Assembly: GCA_965153455.1 (NCBI GenBank)
Contig: OZ234494.1
Span: 10,478,001-10,542,000, forward strand
Direction: 5' to 3'
DNA: 64,000 nucleotides
From: Sphagnum compactum
Lineage: Eukaryota > Bryophyta > Sphagnopsida > Sphagnales
Both the position numbers and the translations under genes were made by a program. The stretch's first letter is position 1. The number at the start of each line of letters is the position of its first letter. This document shows positions 33,566 through 45,860 of this stretch, piece after piece. The notes under the pieces are model-generated. The model searched no databases and was not told the origin of the DNA. It saw only the letters and a list, made by a program, of their open reading frames with translations.

Positions 33566-36500
33566 CTAATTATCAGCTACTTTTAGCAGTTCAATGTCAA
33601 ATAGAAGAGTTTTGTCAATCAAGCCTTGGTTGCGCAACACAAAGTCAAGAGCACGCTGTCCCTGATCCATCACAAAGAACCAATCATCAATCACATTTCA
33701 TCTACATAGATCAAAAGCAAGCACTTATACATGACTTTGTGATGTTTCCAACAGGAAAACAGTCACTTGCAGCCCTGGCAGAAAGCAATATATATGAGAT
33801 TGCAGAGAAAATCCACAAATACCACTTCAAAGTGAACCACTGTGTCAGTTCCACCCAAACCAAACAAACATCACAAAAATGAGGGTCGTAATCTTGAGTG
33901 TCACACAGTACCAGACCATCCCCTTCATCATGAATGGCAGTGACTAGCTGCCATTTCTCCTGACCAACCACCAGCTCCTCACAACAAGTGTCCATTACTA
34001 TATGATACTCTGCAAACAATCATACAAAAATCCACACCAGGGAGTTTCCGCAGCATTTCTGGATGGAACAGCATTACTGTGTCATGATGTTAGCTACCAT
34101 TCTTAAGAGACAGAACAGGCAGAAAGTAAGCCCATCAAATCAAAGGCCTGATTGTGGGGGGCCTACCAGGAGCATTTTGCCCCTCACCTCACCAAGGAAA
34201 AGAAAGTGTCAATTCTCATGTTTGAATCTTGCCCCTGGTCATGAGTCAAATCCAGAAGCTTTAAAGTCCTGATGGTAGGGGGGATGGCAGGAGTATACTG
34301 TGTTCTCATCCCACTAAACCCAAGAAAAAAGAAAACCTTCACTTGTACAGCAACAGTCTGACTACTTGTGCTACTGACTGAACCTATGGTATTCTTGCTC
34401 CAGTTTGAAGATCCACAGCATTGGAGTTCCAGTGCAAGAATTTTGCAATATGTAGAAAATAGACAACAAGAAAATACTGTCCAAGAGTACTAGGGCTGCC
34501 ATCAAGTCTTTTTGTTGGTTACAGATATACCTACCGAGAATGTAGTTGGTTGTGGACCCTTGCGGTTATAGTCATTATCAGGGTAACCAAGATCAGGAGG
34601 AACAATTATCCTGAATCAAAGTCACCAGCAAGCCCAAGTTGATTAAGTCTGTTCATCTTCCTCTCTTCTAACAAGTGACCACATATATCCTAGTTGATGT
34701 TACCATTTTATTCCCTGAACTAAGGGTTAAAGCTTGTGTTTTCAATACCAACAGAAGGCTGCAAAGTCATGAAGAGAAGGCATCAGCAAGTAAAAGATTG
34801 TCTTTGAAATTACCTGCGGATACCTCCAACTTGCATTGTTGCAACAGCCTCCTCAAAGGCAGGAATAACCTTCATCAGGTACAATGCAATCAGAGCATTC
34901 TAGCAGCAGGATTTATTCAATTTCAATATTCCACTCTCAGATGCAGCACAGCCACTCAAATTAAGCATCTCCAATCATGCAAGGAAGTATTTCTGAAGGG
35001 ATCAAACATTCTGTTGAAAAGAGATGGCTATTGTTTGTTGGCCTGCCTTTCAATTGCAATATCTTTAGTCTCAAACTTTCCCATGTGTTCTTCTAATCAA
35101 AGGACTGCTACAATTCTGAAGATGTACAAACAAATACCTCTTGACTTCCCAGCTTGAATCTGAAGTAACCCTTTTGATCACCCTGCACAACTTGGATAAT
35201 GATTGTCAGGTTGTAGAACACATCAACAAGGAATGAGAGAAAATTAAGAGTGAGGCTTTAGATGAGCACAATTTGAACCTTACGACCCTAGGCAGACCTG
35301 GCATTTTAGCTAACACCAAAGTGATTAAGCTTTTAGCTGCTAACAAGTGGTACCTCAAAGGAACCACCTTTTGCCTTGTTGCGGGCTTCAAAGATGCGGC
35401 CATAGTAGCCAATTGTGTAGCCATCCCAGTCTACCTGAACATCACAAACAGCAAGAAATTTAATGTTGTTCCACATGTTTTGATCAAGCCCCCTGGTATA
35501 CTTGACATGAATAAGAGATTGCACACATAAGACTGTGCTTGCCCTAGCCTTGTGGCCACAGACCCCTTAGGGGGAAAGAGGTAGAGCAATATTAAAACCA
35601 CTCTGGTTCCTCCAAGATATCAGATATCCTTTTTGCCCTTCTCGACAGATTTGACTGAACCAGAGCCCAACATGTCAATCTTACCACCACTGTACTGCCA
35701 ATCTTTGGAGCTGGCCCAGCACCTGGTCTAAGATCCTGCAAGAAAATGTAGCTGTCATTAACTTGGAGACAAGAGGAGCCAAACTGCCTGTCAAACATAC
35801 CACAAGCTATTTGCAAGTCCTCCAAGTCCATTGTTAAACACCGTATTGGCAAATTTGATTCCTGTATGTGAAAGGTTCACAACCATGGCAAAAGAGAATA
35901 ACTTGACTCACTCATTTCTACAATTGACCAGCTTGATGACCTTCTAAAAGCTTGCAAAGATGGGAACAAATCTGTAATTCAACTGAAGGTGATTAAAATC
36001 TGTGAATCCCCAATGCCATGACATCCATTCTGGTGTTAAGAGTTGCAGCTACTACATCTCTCAGCCACTCACCTTGTATTGCAGACCAGAATCTGTTTGC
36101 ACATAGTCAGTATATTGCATCTTAGTTTTCCCGTAGTCCTTCCCTCTCAAAGCAGGCACTGGGTCATGCAACCACACTTCATTTAGTGGGCAACGAATGA
36201 TATGTACACCATTCTCAAAAAATAACAAGGTTTAAGCCAAGAGGCTGGATGACTGGATTGTTCTGGTCACACCAAAGTCTTTAAAGGCCCATGTACTACA
36301 CAAATCAGACAGACAAGACAGGCAGAGAGGGATGAACTCTTCAGACATTGGTTACTGTAACCTTGTGGCCAGAAATCCAACCCAGTTCATTTGGCCCACA
36401 AGCCATTTCAAGGAGGAGTTGTGTCAAGTAGGGAATGTGACAAATGGAGTCAATACCTTCATGGACATCTCATTCCAGTCATTAAGCCGCTACAAAACTG

Positions 36501-37894
36501 TTCACACTTTCTAGATTTTTTCAAAGGAAACAGTCAAGCATAATTTAACCATAAACCATACTCCAGCAAAGTGAAATATTTAGGGTTCACCCTCACAGGT
36601 CAGATTAAAAAACTGCTCTGAGACTGTCCTTCCCTCTAGGCATCTTTGTAGTCTTGAAAATGTGGACATCTCACCCTTAAGTCTAGATTTTGGACTAATG
36701 CAAAGGCCAGGGAGGCCTATCACATTGTCGATCAATCTCCATATCACTCATGTCTTCACAAAATACATGTGACATAGTTTCAAGCCTAACCTTGTGTACC
36801 AACATGCTTAGGGTTTTTCCTCATCACCTTGGACAATTCAGTTGCAAATAATTCTTTTTTTTTTTCAGAACCGTTGTCCATGCTACATGTTCAGATACTG
36901 TAAGAACTTTAAGACATTGTGTGCCTGTTATCTTCTGCCACAACTTGGTTGTTAAAGAGTTCCCATTGCTATGGACCAAGCAACAATTTCAGGATATCTG
37001 CAGTTGGAGAGAGAGAGAGAGAGAGATTGGAAAAGAGAGACATACTGTCAGCAAATCCTGATGCCAGGGCCCTTTCACTGGCAAAGGCATTGGACAAGAG
37101 GTATGCACAGATGCTTGCCATGGGTACAGAGACCAGTTTCCTTCGTGATACTGAAACTCCACAACTTCCATCTGCAATACAATCTCCCCAAGAAAAATTT
37201 GCAACCCTCACATCAGAGACATATGAGACTCAGCTGTCTGTCATGTAGACTCAACAAAATTGGGAATGCCGTCATTGCCCTGATCCATCATCCATCATGG
37301 TCCAAAACTGAAGAAGCAAGTAAAAATTCAAAGCACCAAAATGATATGTCTGTGAGGAATCGAAATTGCAGACATTCATTTGAACCATCATCGGTCATCA
37401 AGAACCATCTCATACATACCTGAAGAAGGACGGGACAGTTTATCGCCTTCTTGCACAGTTCCCGCTGCGAATACTCTTACCCTGGAGGAGTGATGATTCC
37501 ACACCTACCGCAATCACAAATCCAATCAACAAAACTATCACAAAGTCATAAATACATACATACATACATAGCAGACAATCTAAACCCTCCCCGAATGTGT
37601 TGCGACAGTTGTTGGAGGACAACAAGCTTGCGGCAAAAACCGTTGAGGGAAGCAAACCGAAAAAACAAAACCAAAACCAAAACCAAAAGAATCTAACAGC
37701 ACCTAACACATTCCAGAAAAGGCAGGAAATCTCTCTCAATTACTTACCTGACGCTTCAATTTAAGCGAGGAATGTCCAGTAGCTACAGAAGGCACACCCG
37801 CCGAGGAACAAGAAGAAGCAGAGAGGCAAGAGTGGGAACTGAGTGATGCTGGAGAAGAAGCAGCCAAGGTACCACCACCAGCTGCTGCTGCCAT
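33566..37894 (-). CDS. FKBP19: FKBP19-like peptidyl-prolyl isomerase, thylakoid lumen, ten exons
   Basis: FKBP-type immunophilin; the family catalyses proline cis-trans isomerisation or acts as a folding/assembly chaperone in the thylakoid lumen. Minus-strand exons: 37894-37748, 37504-37420, 37171-37046, 36176-36073, 35735-35685, 35434-35354, 35182-35138, 34869-34814, 34610-34535, 33661-33566. All phases agree and give 288 residues. Residues 1-77 are Ser/Ala-rich, as in a chloroplast transit peptide. A twin-arginine SRRKLV at 86-91, hydrophobic stretch and SERALA cleavage-like site (109-114) indicate Tat export to the lumen. Mature part: PVPALRGKDYGKTKMQY, SGLQYKDLRPG, VDWDGYTIGYYGRIFEARN, VIPAFEEAV, GGIRRIIVPPDLGYPDNDYN, GQRALDFVLRNQGLIDKTLL. 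I recognise these as hallmarks of FKBP19; the exact orthologue is from memory. Start is ATG 37894 (TAGCTATGGCAGC). No inactivating change seen. Confidence 0.92.
34140..34330 (-). repeat. Doubled repeat, possibly SINE-related, in FKBP19 intron 9
   Basis: Two related stretches (GCCTGATTGTGGGGGG...CCTACCAGGAG and GTCCTGATGGTAGGGGGG...GGCAGGAG), each followed by a CTCACC/CTCATCCCACTAA phrase and AAG-rich text. On the minus strand a box-B-like GATTCAAACAT lies between them. Family assignment is weak. Confidence 0.35.
37008..37026 (+). repeat. (GA)n microsatellite in FKBP19 intron 3
   Basis: About nine GA repeats (CT on the transcribed sense), starting 20 bp inside the intron after exon 3. Confidence 0.85.
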
Positions 37895-38044
37895 AGCTAA
37901 AAAGCTCAAAAGAAGCTCAATTGGGGTTTTGGAGCAGCACAAAAGCACAATTCACAAGCGAAGCACTAATGTAGCAGCAGCAGCAAGAGAAGACTATTGA
38001 AGAAGAACAAGAAGAAGAGACAGAATCACAAACACACCATTGTT
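37895..38044. other. Leader/promoter side of the FKBP19-like gene
   Basis: AG-rich on the plus strand (AGCAGCAGCAGC, GAAGAAGAAC), so CT-rich in the FKBP19 sense direction, as in many plant leaders. No TATA box was identified. Confidence 0.4.
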
Positions 38045-38165
38045 ATGCCCAGATCCCCTGACAGCCTACTGGCTAGGACTCATCACTATCTGGCAAGAGG
38101 TTGTGGGTTGAAATCACCACTAAGTCCACCTTTGGTGTATGTCACTCGCCACCTATGTGTGAGAC
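38045..38165 (+). repeat. Possible SINE (second tRNA-like family)
   Basis: CTGGCTAGGACT (box-A-like) and, 36 bp on, GGGTTGAAATCACC (box-B-like) precede AAGTCCACCTTTGGTGTATG. The promoter boxes are imperfect, and no second copy was found in the window. Confidence 0.35.
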
Positions 38166-38209
38166 CACGCTATCCAAAGTGTTGAGAACTTTGGGAACTT
38201 TCGCAAGAT

Positions 38210-38440
38210 TCAGGTTTTGAGAATCTGAGCTGCTTGGCAATATTCACAGTGTGAGAACCTGAGCTGCTGCTGCTGATGCTTGTGGTAATTCACACCATGA
38301 GAACAACAATTAGCACCATTCACGCTATGAGAATTTGATCTACCTTGCAGGTATGTTTACTCTTTGTTTATTTACACTATCAGAGAACAACACTTTGCAA
38401 TGTTCACACTATGAGAACCCTGAGCTGCTTCAGTGTACAC
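38210..38440 (+). repeat. Imperfect repeats of TTCACACTATGAGAAC
   Basis: The phrase TTCACA(C/G)xxTGAGAA recurs at roughly 38243, 38291, 38322 and 38403, in three cases followed by or near TGAGCTGCT. Spacing varies, so this is a decayed minisatellite. Confidence 0.6.
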
Positions 38441-40352
38441 ACTCATAGGTTGTCTCCGATATTTAATTGCTTTGGAGCTCCTCTTTCCAAGTAGGGGAAA
38501 GTTTCAGTGGCCCTTTTCCCCATGAATTTTGTTGTTCGATGTGGTCCTTGATGGTTTAGACAATATTGTGGATTTTTGTGTGGCGCAATTTGTGGGTTTT
38601 ACTGATCTTGAGTTTTTATGACTCTAATTTCCTGAGTCCTTGAGTTTCTTTGGATGGCACACACTATGTGGATTTGTGATGTGTTTATAATTTCAAGTCA
38701 CATTTTGTAGCTTTGTGCAATCTTAGGTTTTTTGAAAATTTGGAAATCCACACATTGTGCTGGAATACAATCTGCCAACACTTGGCACCACAGTATTGTG
38801 TGCCAGTGCAAAAGAGTTCTACATGCAATCTGCACATGTCCAAAAAAATTGACTTGTTCACCCACAGACCTAATGCTTTTCCAAAATGGCAGAGAAAGCC
38901 TGAACAATTGAAGTACGGAACAATGAAAAATGGTTCAAGAAGTTGGCTAGCTGTGCACTCCCAAACACCCAAGTGAATCAGGAAATGACAAAACTGCTTG
39001 CCCGAACATTTGCAGTTAGTGTTTGTACTAAGCAATGCCCTCTAGGGGACCCTGAATTCCTGGTCAAGCTTGGTCTGACTGGGACCACATCAGCTGACAT
39101 AATATCAGTCTTGGGAGGTATTCTAACTCCACCATTCACCATTTTGGTTGCACCCCTGAATTCTTTGGGTGGGGAAGAATCTGCAAACTCATTACTCCCA
39201 CCCACATCGGTGAAAACAAAGCTCTGTTACCAACATAAGCATATTGTAGCAGACAATCAGACCAGGGTGCTAGCATTTGACTCTCACATGTTTACCCAGA
39301 CATAAAGTCACCTTTCACTGCTACCAAACTTGCAGAACAGCCATAGGTCAGCGCTTGTTGGTCCTGATAAGGTCCTGATAAGGGCAATTATTTCTAAGTG
39401 CCAAAAATTGGAAATGCAAGACTCACCAATAGAACAAAGAGATAGCATGCAAGAAAAATGTCACAGCATGCAGTTTTTAATTTCCTGAAAGTGGTCTTGG
39501 GATGGGAAACGAGCATGATCCCAATTAGAGGATACACCCACCTATCTTTGGAGTCGCTTAGGGCCTGATCAAGAAAGGAGCCATTTCATGCCATATCTCC
39601 ATCTAAACCCATCACTGTTTTCTTGAAGCTTTCTCTTTCCACATCCTATGTTGACATCTTTCACACTCCTTTCTGAGCAGGAATTAAGCCCTCTCAGTCA
39701 CACAAGCAAGAGTTGCTTGTGAGTCTACAGTAACTGGAGCAAAACCCCTCCATGTGAATGAAGGATCCCCTGCCATGATTCCATGATGCTCTGAGAAACA
39801 AAAACCACTCCTATAGTAGTAGGTGAGAGCACTCCAAGAAACTTGGCACTTAATGGCTTGTTTCTTGATCTGAGACTAAGGGACCCTTGAGAAAGGTAGG
39901 TGTACCCTTAACTGGGACTGTGTGGGGAAACCTCCCAAGGTAACAGCACAAACAAAGACCAAGGTGGTACCGAGGAAATAGGTTCTCAGTCTCAATCGAC
40001 CCACTAAGTATCAAACTTTCTGTTTTTTGCAAAATACAGGATTCATGTAATGCCCATAAGAGACATACATATAGCCAATTCACTGGCAATCCACTAACAA
40101 AATAATACTAAAACTAGCACTGGCCTCATTGGACACCTGTCAGACTTGATAACTCCACTCACATGAGGTACTTCACTCAGTATGTACAACAGTCACAGCA
40201 CTTGGTTATTCTACCCTCTACAGTCTCTTTTCACATGTTTGCAACAAGATATAATGTCCGACATTCTTGGACATGGGGCCATTTCCCTCTGGATTGTCTA
40301 CAAATTTTCAGATGCTCCTATTTTACAGGCTGATTGCCACAGATGACCAACT
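38441..40352. other. Gene-free interval between FKBP19-like and CBP1-like genes
   Basis: No convincing exon. A plus-strand 120-codon frame at 38943-39305 and an 87-codon frame at 38713-38976 show no recognisable domain. Part of this may be 3' untranslated sequence of the gene ending at 40353. Confidence 0.45.
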
Positions 40353-41763
40353 CTAGATTGACACCTGGAAGTGGTCAGGGGGGTGGGTGAACCAGGGTGC
40401 AGGTTGCCCTTGATGTCGGAGCATCTGTGATGTCAATGATTCAGGCAGCAAGCCTGAGCTGTCCTTCATCTCCTCTTCCACACTGGGAAGTTTTTCCCCT
40501 GCCTCTGGGAGCACAGGTGGTGCATCCACTGCATGGGGCAGCTTAGCAACTCTTGCAACCATCATTACATTGTCTATCAGCCCTGACACACCACCTGCAC
40601 TACATTAAACCAAGTTCAGTATGCAGCATTGCCTCCAAGAAAGGTTTTAGTTTCAGACACTTAAGTGAACCTCAGGAACAAATAAATCTTTGAAGAAAAC
40701 TTCAACAAAGATTTCACATTTTGATGAAATGCTTCAGGTTCAGACATGCATGTGAACCTCAGGAACCAATAGGATACTTTGCAAAGGAGTTGATCAACTC
40801 TACCAAGACCTTACAAAACTTCAAAACTAATCAGAAAATTCCAAAGGACAAGAAAGGCTGGTAATTTGCACATGTGCAATCTGTCAACACTAAGAACAAG
40901 ATGTCCTGAGACATCATGCAGACAGATCCTTGGATAGATCCCAGTATCCACCCCCCCCTCCAGAGGTCTACATGAGATGTTCTCATCAGTCTAACCTGAC
41001 TGCCGCACCAAGTTTTCAAGGCGCTCCAGAGGGCGGCATGCGGTTCCACGCTCATCACTGGATGCTATGTTACATTTCTCCTCATAATCCTCCTGCACTT
41101 GACAGGCGAACTCCAATTAATTCCAGATCAGAGGAATTCCATCGCACAATCTTTACAAGATACAGCAAATGAAGGCCCGGCTACAGCCACAAATGCTTTG
41201 TGATTAACAAATTGCTTCCAGCAGAGAACAAAAAAGCAAGAGGAGGAACAACCTTGATATTCTCGAACTCCGAAAGTGCCTCCCAACAACGATATCCTTC
41301 ATCACCTTCCAACACCATACACCGATCTGCATCCCGACAAACAAAGATTCAACCAAAACAACAAGACATGATACCAACGCCACGAAGCACACCTCTTGCA
41401 AACTTGCACAGTCCAGTCCTGCGTTCAAAAAGACAGAGAAGAAACCCTCCCGATTGTACATTTGAACTTGGAGTATATGTACATACCAGATAACGCCTGC
41501 TCGGCCTTTTCAAGAAGAGAACGCTCACGCATTAAGCGACTGATGCGACTCTGACTGAAAGGCTCCTTTTTCGGCAAATTGTTGTGATGTGCACCACCAC
41601 CTTCTGAAGGCTTCCCAGGAGACACAGCCGAACTAGACACTACTGCTACCCTGGAGGTCTTCTTGTTGCTCCCTACCATCACATGACTATGATTACTCGA
41701 CTGAACCCTTGGTGACATTATATGCAGCCAAAGAGGTGTAATAGGCGCCATTGCTATAACCAT
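40353..41763 (-). CDS. Small plastid-targeted protein, CCG-binding protein 1 (CBP1/MEE14)-like
   Basis: Four exons on the minus strand (41763-41487, 41326-41253, 41092-40996, 40594-40353) join in phase to 229 residues. The first ~65 residues, rich in Ser, Val and His with few acids (VSSSAVSPGKPSEGGG), look like a chloroplast transit peptide. The core reads EPFSQSRISRLMRERSLL, EKAEQALS then DRCMVLEGDEGYRCWEAL, followed by EDYEEKCNIAS, PLERLENLVRQSGGVSGLID. From memory, the order 'LEGDxxYxCW...' then '(Q)xGGVxxLI' matches the plant CCG-binding protein 1 / MEE14 family, which is reported as a plastid or nuclear small protein of poorly known function. This is recall of a family pattern, not a search. 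The C-terminal ~60 residues are Pro/Glu-rich and unrecognised. Start: first ATG of exon 1; the next in-frame ATG (MAPITP) is four codons on. Confidence 0.7.
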
Positions 41764-41778
41764 CTCTGTCTCTCAGAG

Positions 41779-41803
41779 TCTCTCTCTCTCTCTCTCTCTC
41801 TCT
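41779..41803 (-). repeat. (GA)12 tract in the CBP1-like leader
   Basis: A CT run on the plus strand, GA in the sense direction, ending 16 bp upstream of the ATG. GA tracts in plant leaders and promoters can bind BBR/BPC GAGA factors; whether this one does is unknown. Confidence 0.75.
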
Positions 41804-44189
41804 TCTGACTGTCTCTCTCGCACTACACTTCGCCAAGCACAACTAATTTACGTTCAAAAAAAAAACAAGATGTACACCAGAGACCAAAAAAAAATACAAC
41901 AAAGATTCGAAGAAAGAAAGAGACAAAGAAGAGCATCAGGCGCTGAAGAAAGGAAGCAGATCGGTCCGCGAGCAGATCGGTCCACAAGCGCGCGATGCGC
42001 GTTACGTAGTAGACCCCACACGTGAAACAAACAGACAAGAAGCTCAAACCCTAATTAGGCTTTCTTGTTGAAGGGCTCTACGATTTCGTCATCCAAGATT
42101 CATTCGTCGCTCAAGCAGACGTTATCAACAACCAACAGTGGACTCGTAGATGAGAAACAAACATTCATGAGAGGGGGAACTCTCGTCGCTCAGAACCATT
42201 CATTGAGAGTTGAGAGAATGTGGGCTACATTGTTGGTGAATGAAAAAGCCTGTAACTTATTCATCCATCAGTTGATGATGCACCCCAAGTATCTATCCCG
42301 CTTGCAAGAGGCGCAGATATTTTTTTCAACAGAATCCGTCCAAAACATTGGAAGAAGATACTTATTATTACTGACCAGATTTTTAAAATTGGAGAAAATT
42401 TGGCTCATTTGGATTTTTAAAAGGCAAAAAAAACAAAAGAACAAAAAACAAAAAACAAAAGATTAGGATGGCAACATGGCCTAATTTCAACTCTTATGGA
42501 TAGGTACTATCGGAGTAGCTTAGGAGGTTTGGCACTTTGATGTAATATATTAGAGTTATCGGTAAAGTCATGCCCTGTTGGGCCTGAGTTGCACCCCTCG
42601 TTTGATGCTTCATCCCCCCTCTTGGCCGTTGTCCTCTCAAAGTCATGATTAAATAAAGGTATGAAATACTGAAACTCAGCATTAAATGAACAAGGTTCGA
42701 GAACAACCGGCTCGAGAACATTTATAACTACAGTACACATAGCAGCAGCAGTGGTGATTGGTTGAAGGCGTTCAGGAGAAGAAAGGACAGGGCAAACTCA
42801 GTTTAGCTTAGCACCAAATTTGCTGCTAAATTGAGTTTCATACCCCGTTGAAGTCCAGTGTACCCTTTTTTTTTTTTTCCTGATTTTTGAAATCTCATCC
42901 CCTATGTGACCAAACAGGGGGTTCCGGTGCCGTCTTTTCCTGACTTTACGGATAACTTTATTTTTCTCCTAAGATTATGGCATTACTGTAGCCCACTCGG
43001 GTGGCTTCAGGCCATAATTAATGTCGATTAATTAATTAATTAATTAATTAACTTTGAGGATTCCATTTGGAAATTCAAAAATTGACAAGATTTCACATTT
43101 TCTTTCACAGTTTTTATTTTTTTCTATAAGAAAAGGTTTTTTTAATATTTCAGCATTTTTATAAAACCATATAATTTGTGCGTTTACCATTATTTCAGAC
43201 TGTAACTGGGTTCCGCACTGTTGATGGACAGCTTAAGTGTGTTTTCCACCATCAATTCCACATTACAATCTCAGTTCTTGGTAGGGTTTAGGGTTATGAA
43301 TGAAAGTGAACCAAAATGTTTCAGAAATATTGTTGATTTCATTGAAAAGAATGCAAACTTCTTTTTTTTTTCCTTTCTTTTGCATTGCATATTGCAACAA
43401 CTAAACTAACAGCTAAGATGCCTAAACTTTGCAATACATATTCACATCTACAACATAGTTCCTCAAAAAAAAATGGGCATTTGGGCATTTGACAAACTTA
43501 CAACTCTAACCCCACATGATACATCAAGAACTAAAAGCAAATGATATAATTGACTAGCATCAAAATTCAAACAAAATCACCAATATTACTAACTCAAAAA
43601 CTTCAAATTGAAAAATGCCACAAACATATTTACTAATTCCAGTATATGATAGAATTATAAACATTTCAAAAAAAGACATTGACTTGACACATGACAATTT
43701 CAATCCACCAAAAAAACCCATATTGCAACATCATTGACCAACAATAAAATTATAAGAAACAAAAAATCTAAAATACAAACGTTATTAATTAACCAACAAC
43801 CATCAACATGATAGATTCACAAACCCCATACTACAACACCACTACTAACCAACAACAAACACAATGTGATAGAATGATTAACAACAACAAATTCAATGTG
43901 ACAAAATGACCATCAACAACAAACATTGCACAATGTGACAAAATGACTAGTAACAACAAAGAATAAACATAAGTCAGCCCTAATTGAAAACCACACAAGG
44001 TCTATTTTTTTCATCATTGGAAAAGGCTAGAACCTACACTACTATTGACTACATTGCAATTCTATGTTAACAATTGCTAGTTCTTATATCTCATCATAAT
44101 CTTTTTCAAATTTTCCTTGATCAATTTTTTGTGTTCCTTGATTAGAATAACTTCACTTGACAAAAAAACTATGCATATTTCAAGGTTTA
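41804..44189. other. Gene-free interval
   Basis: The first 250 bp are the upstream side of the CBP1-like gene and include a duplicated GCAGATCGGTCC (41955-41985). A 133-codon plus-strand frame at 42065-42466 starts without ATG and ends in a Lys/Gln/Asn-rich low-complexity run, so it is not called. (TTAA)n lies near 43029-43052. The rest is AT-rich with CAACAACAA-type text. Confidence 0.5.
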
Positions 44190-45720
44190 TTTACAACACA
44201 TCCAATACGAGCATCATTAGGCCAATTTTTTACAACCAAAATAAGGCAATCCAAATTGTCAATCCCTAGCTTAGAACATTGAAAATTAGTGATGACTCCA
44301 ACAACATTAAAAATGCATTCAATCTTAATCTATGAGCCCACAATCCCAGACATTTAATGAGCCACATGCAAAATTGAAATGCATGTCCCCCCACCAAACC
44401 ACTTGGGGTTCTGAGTTTTGAATGGTTGCACACATAATCAACAAAACAACTGCAATTCATTTCTTAGAATAAATTTTTTTCGCATCATCATTTAACATAA
44501 TCTACTAAAAAAAAAAGACATCATTTTCAATTGTTGTTGTTTCAATGTGCTTTTGAAATAAGGTTTAAATAGAAATAAACTTGTAATAGAAATGGATAAA
44601 CCACCTTTATATTGTATTCTGCAACAATTTCCCACATAATCTTCAATAACCTTCATGTTTTTGAACCTAAGGTCAAACATTATGGCCAATATTTATGTGT
44701 TCTAGTTTAAATGAAAAACTCCAAAAATGTCAAGAATGGCCCAAATACATTGAGAATTGGTGACATCATCTTCAATTTAAATTCTTGAAATTTTGAATCA
44801 AAATCATCCCACATATAAAGCTAATACAAATCCTAAATTCTACCCACTTCAATTCTCATAATAATGCACAAGGTGAAAGTGGAAACTAACACATTTGACA
44901 ACAACCAAAAGCTTTGGCTTTGGTTCAAACACATTACTTCACCACTAGCAACAAAGTATCACAAATGGTTTGTACAACAACCAAATTTGACCAACTAACA
45001 CTATAATAACAAGTGCAATGCATGTTGTCGCCCATAACAAATATAAATTGCATTTTGAGACTTTAAAGTCTTTTGGAATAAGAGAGTATATGATGCAAAC
45101 ATTGTTTTGACAAAAGTTCTTAAAATTTAAATAGCAACCCAACAATAATGCAAGAATCCTTCCACTCTTGTCAACCCTTCCCAAAAAAAATTATCCATGT
45201 TATAGTCAAGATATGTAGTGATGTTTGCGCACCCTTCAAACTTACTTGTACAAATCTGGAACACACCTTCACATCATCAATATAACATATTGTATAGGTT
45301 TTGGCATGGAATGACCAAAATAAGAACCAACAAATGGCCATGGCAATTAAAATAGAGAGTAGGATACCACAAATGTCAAAGTAGAAATTAAGGTAATTAG
45401 TTTGACCTTTCGTCTTTCACATATGCAGTAACCTTATTAAGCAAACCAAATGAATTTTAAAACACTTTTAACATGAACTACCATGTTTGCATCAACAGCG
45501 TTGTGCACTTCAGAAATTCCCATATTGACATGAATGGGCTCCCACACATCGTACAACTAGAGGAAGCAAAGAAAAATCTCAACAAGGTGATTGTTTAGAT
45601 GTCTGTTACCTGCTGCATGGACTCACAAATTGTGTGATTGAAAAACCACCCTCTCACCACATAAACACAACAACTTCATCGGTCTTTGACTTGAAGGCTT
45701 GACAGCTCGGCAACTCTTGA
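44190..45720 (-). pseudogene. hAT-family transposase remnant, heavily decayed
   Basis: Read on the minus strand, pieces of a hAT transposase appear in collinear order with many stops and frame changes: LLNKVTAYVKDERSN (near 45440), FVGSYFGH and VCIIYSLIPK (around 45300-45060), ILNVFGPFLTFLEFFI (near 44730), MFDLRFKNMKVIEDYVG (44690-44640), KLRTPSGLVGGHAF (about 44420), then an INFERIFS-like region degraded to NAFLMLLESSLIF and a terminal LDCLILVVKNWPNDAR-like text near 44200-44250. The order (LDPRFKNMK-type motif, then C-terminal dimerisation region) is that of hAT elements. It cannot encode an active enzyme. Terminal repeats were not found. Confidence 0.6.
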
Positions 45721-45734
45721 TTGTTTCCAAGAGC

Positions 45735-45860
45735 ATAATTTCAATTCCCAATTGGGGTTATATTACTTGCTCATCACCTCAAGCTAAAAAGGAGGAGCAA
45801 AATTTCAATTCCCAATTCCAGTTATACATTACCTGCTCATCACCTCAAGCTAAAGGAGAC
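45735..45860 (+). repeat. Tandem duplication, period ~65 bp
   Basis: ATTTCAATTCCCAATT followed by TTATA...ATTAC and GCTCATCACCTCAAGCTAAA occurs twice in direct succession. Confidence 0.8.

Noticed and set aside
42065-42466. 133-codon plus-strand frame divergent from the CBP1-like gene
   Set aside because: Starts at a TTG, ends in a low-complexity Lys/Gln/Asn run, and shows no family resemblance or splice sites.
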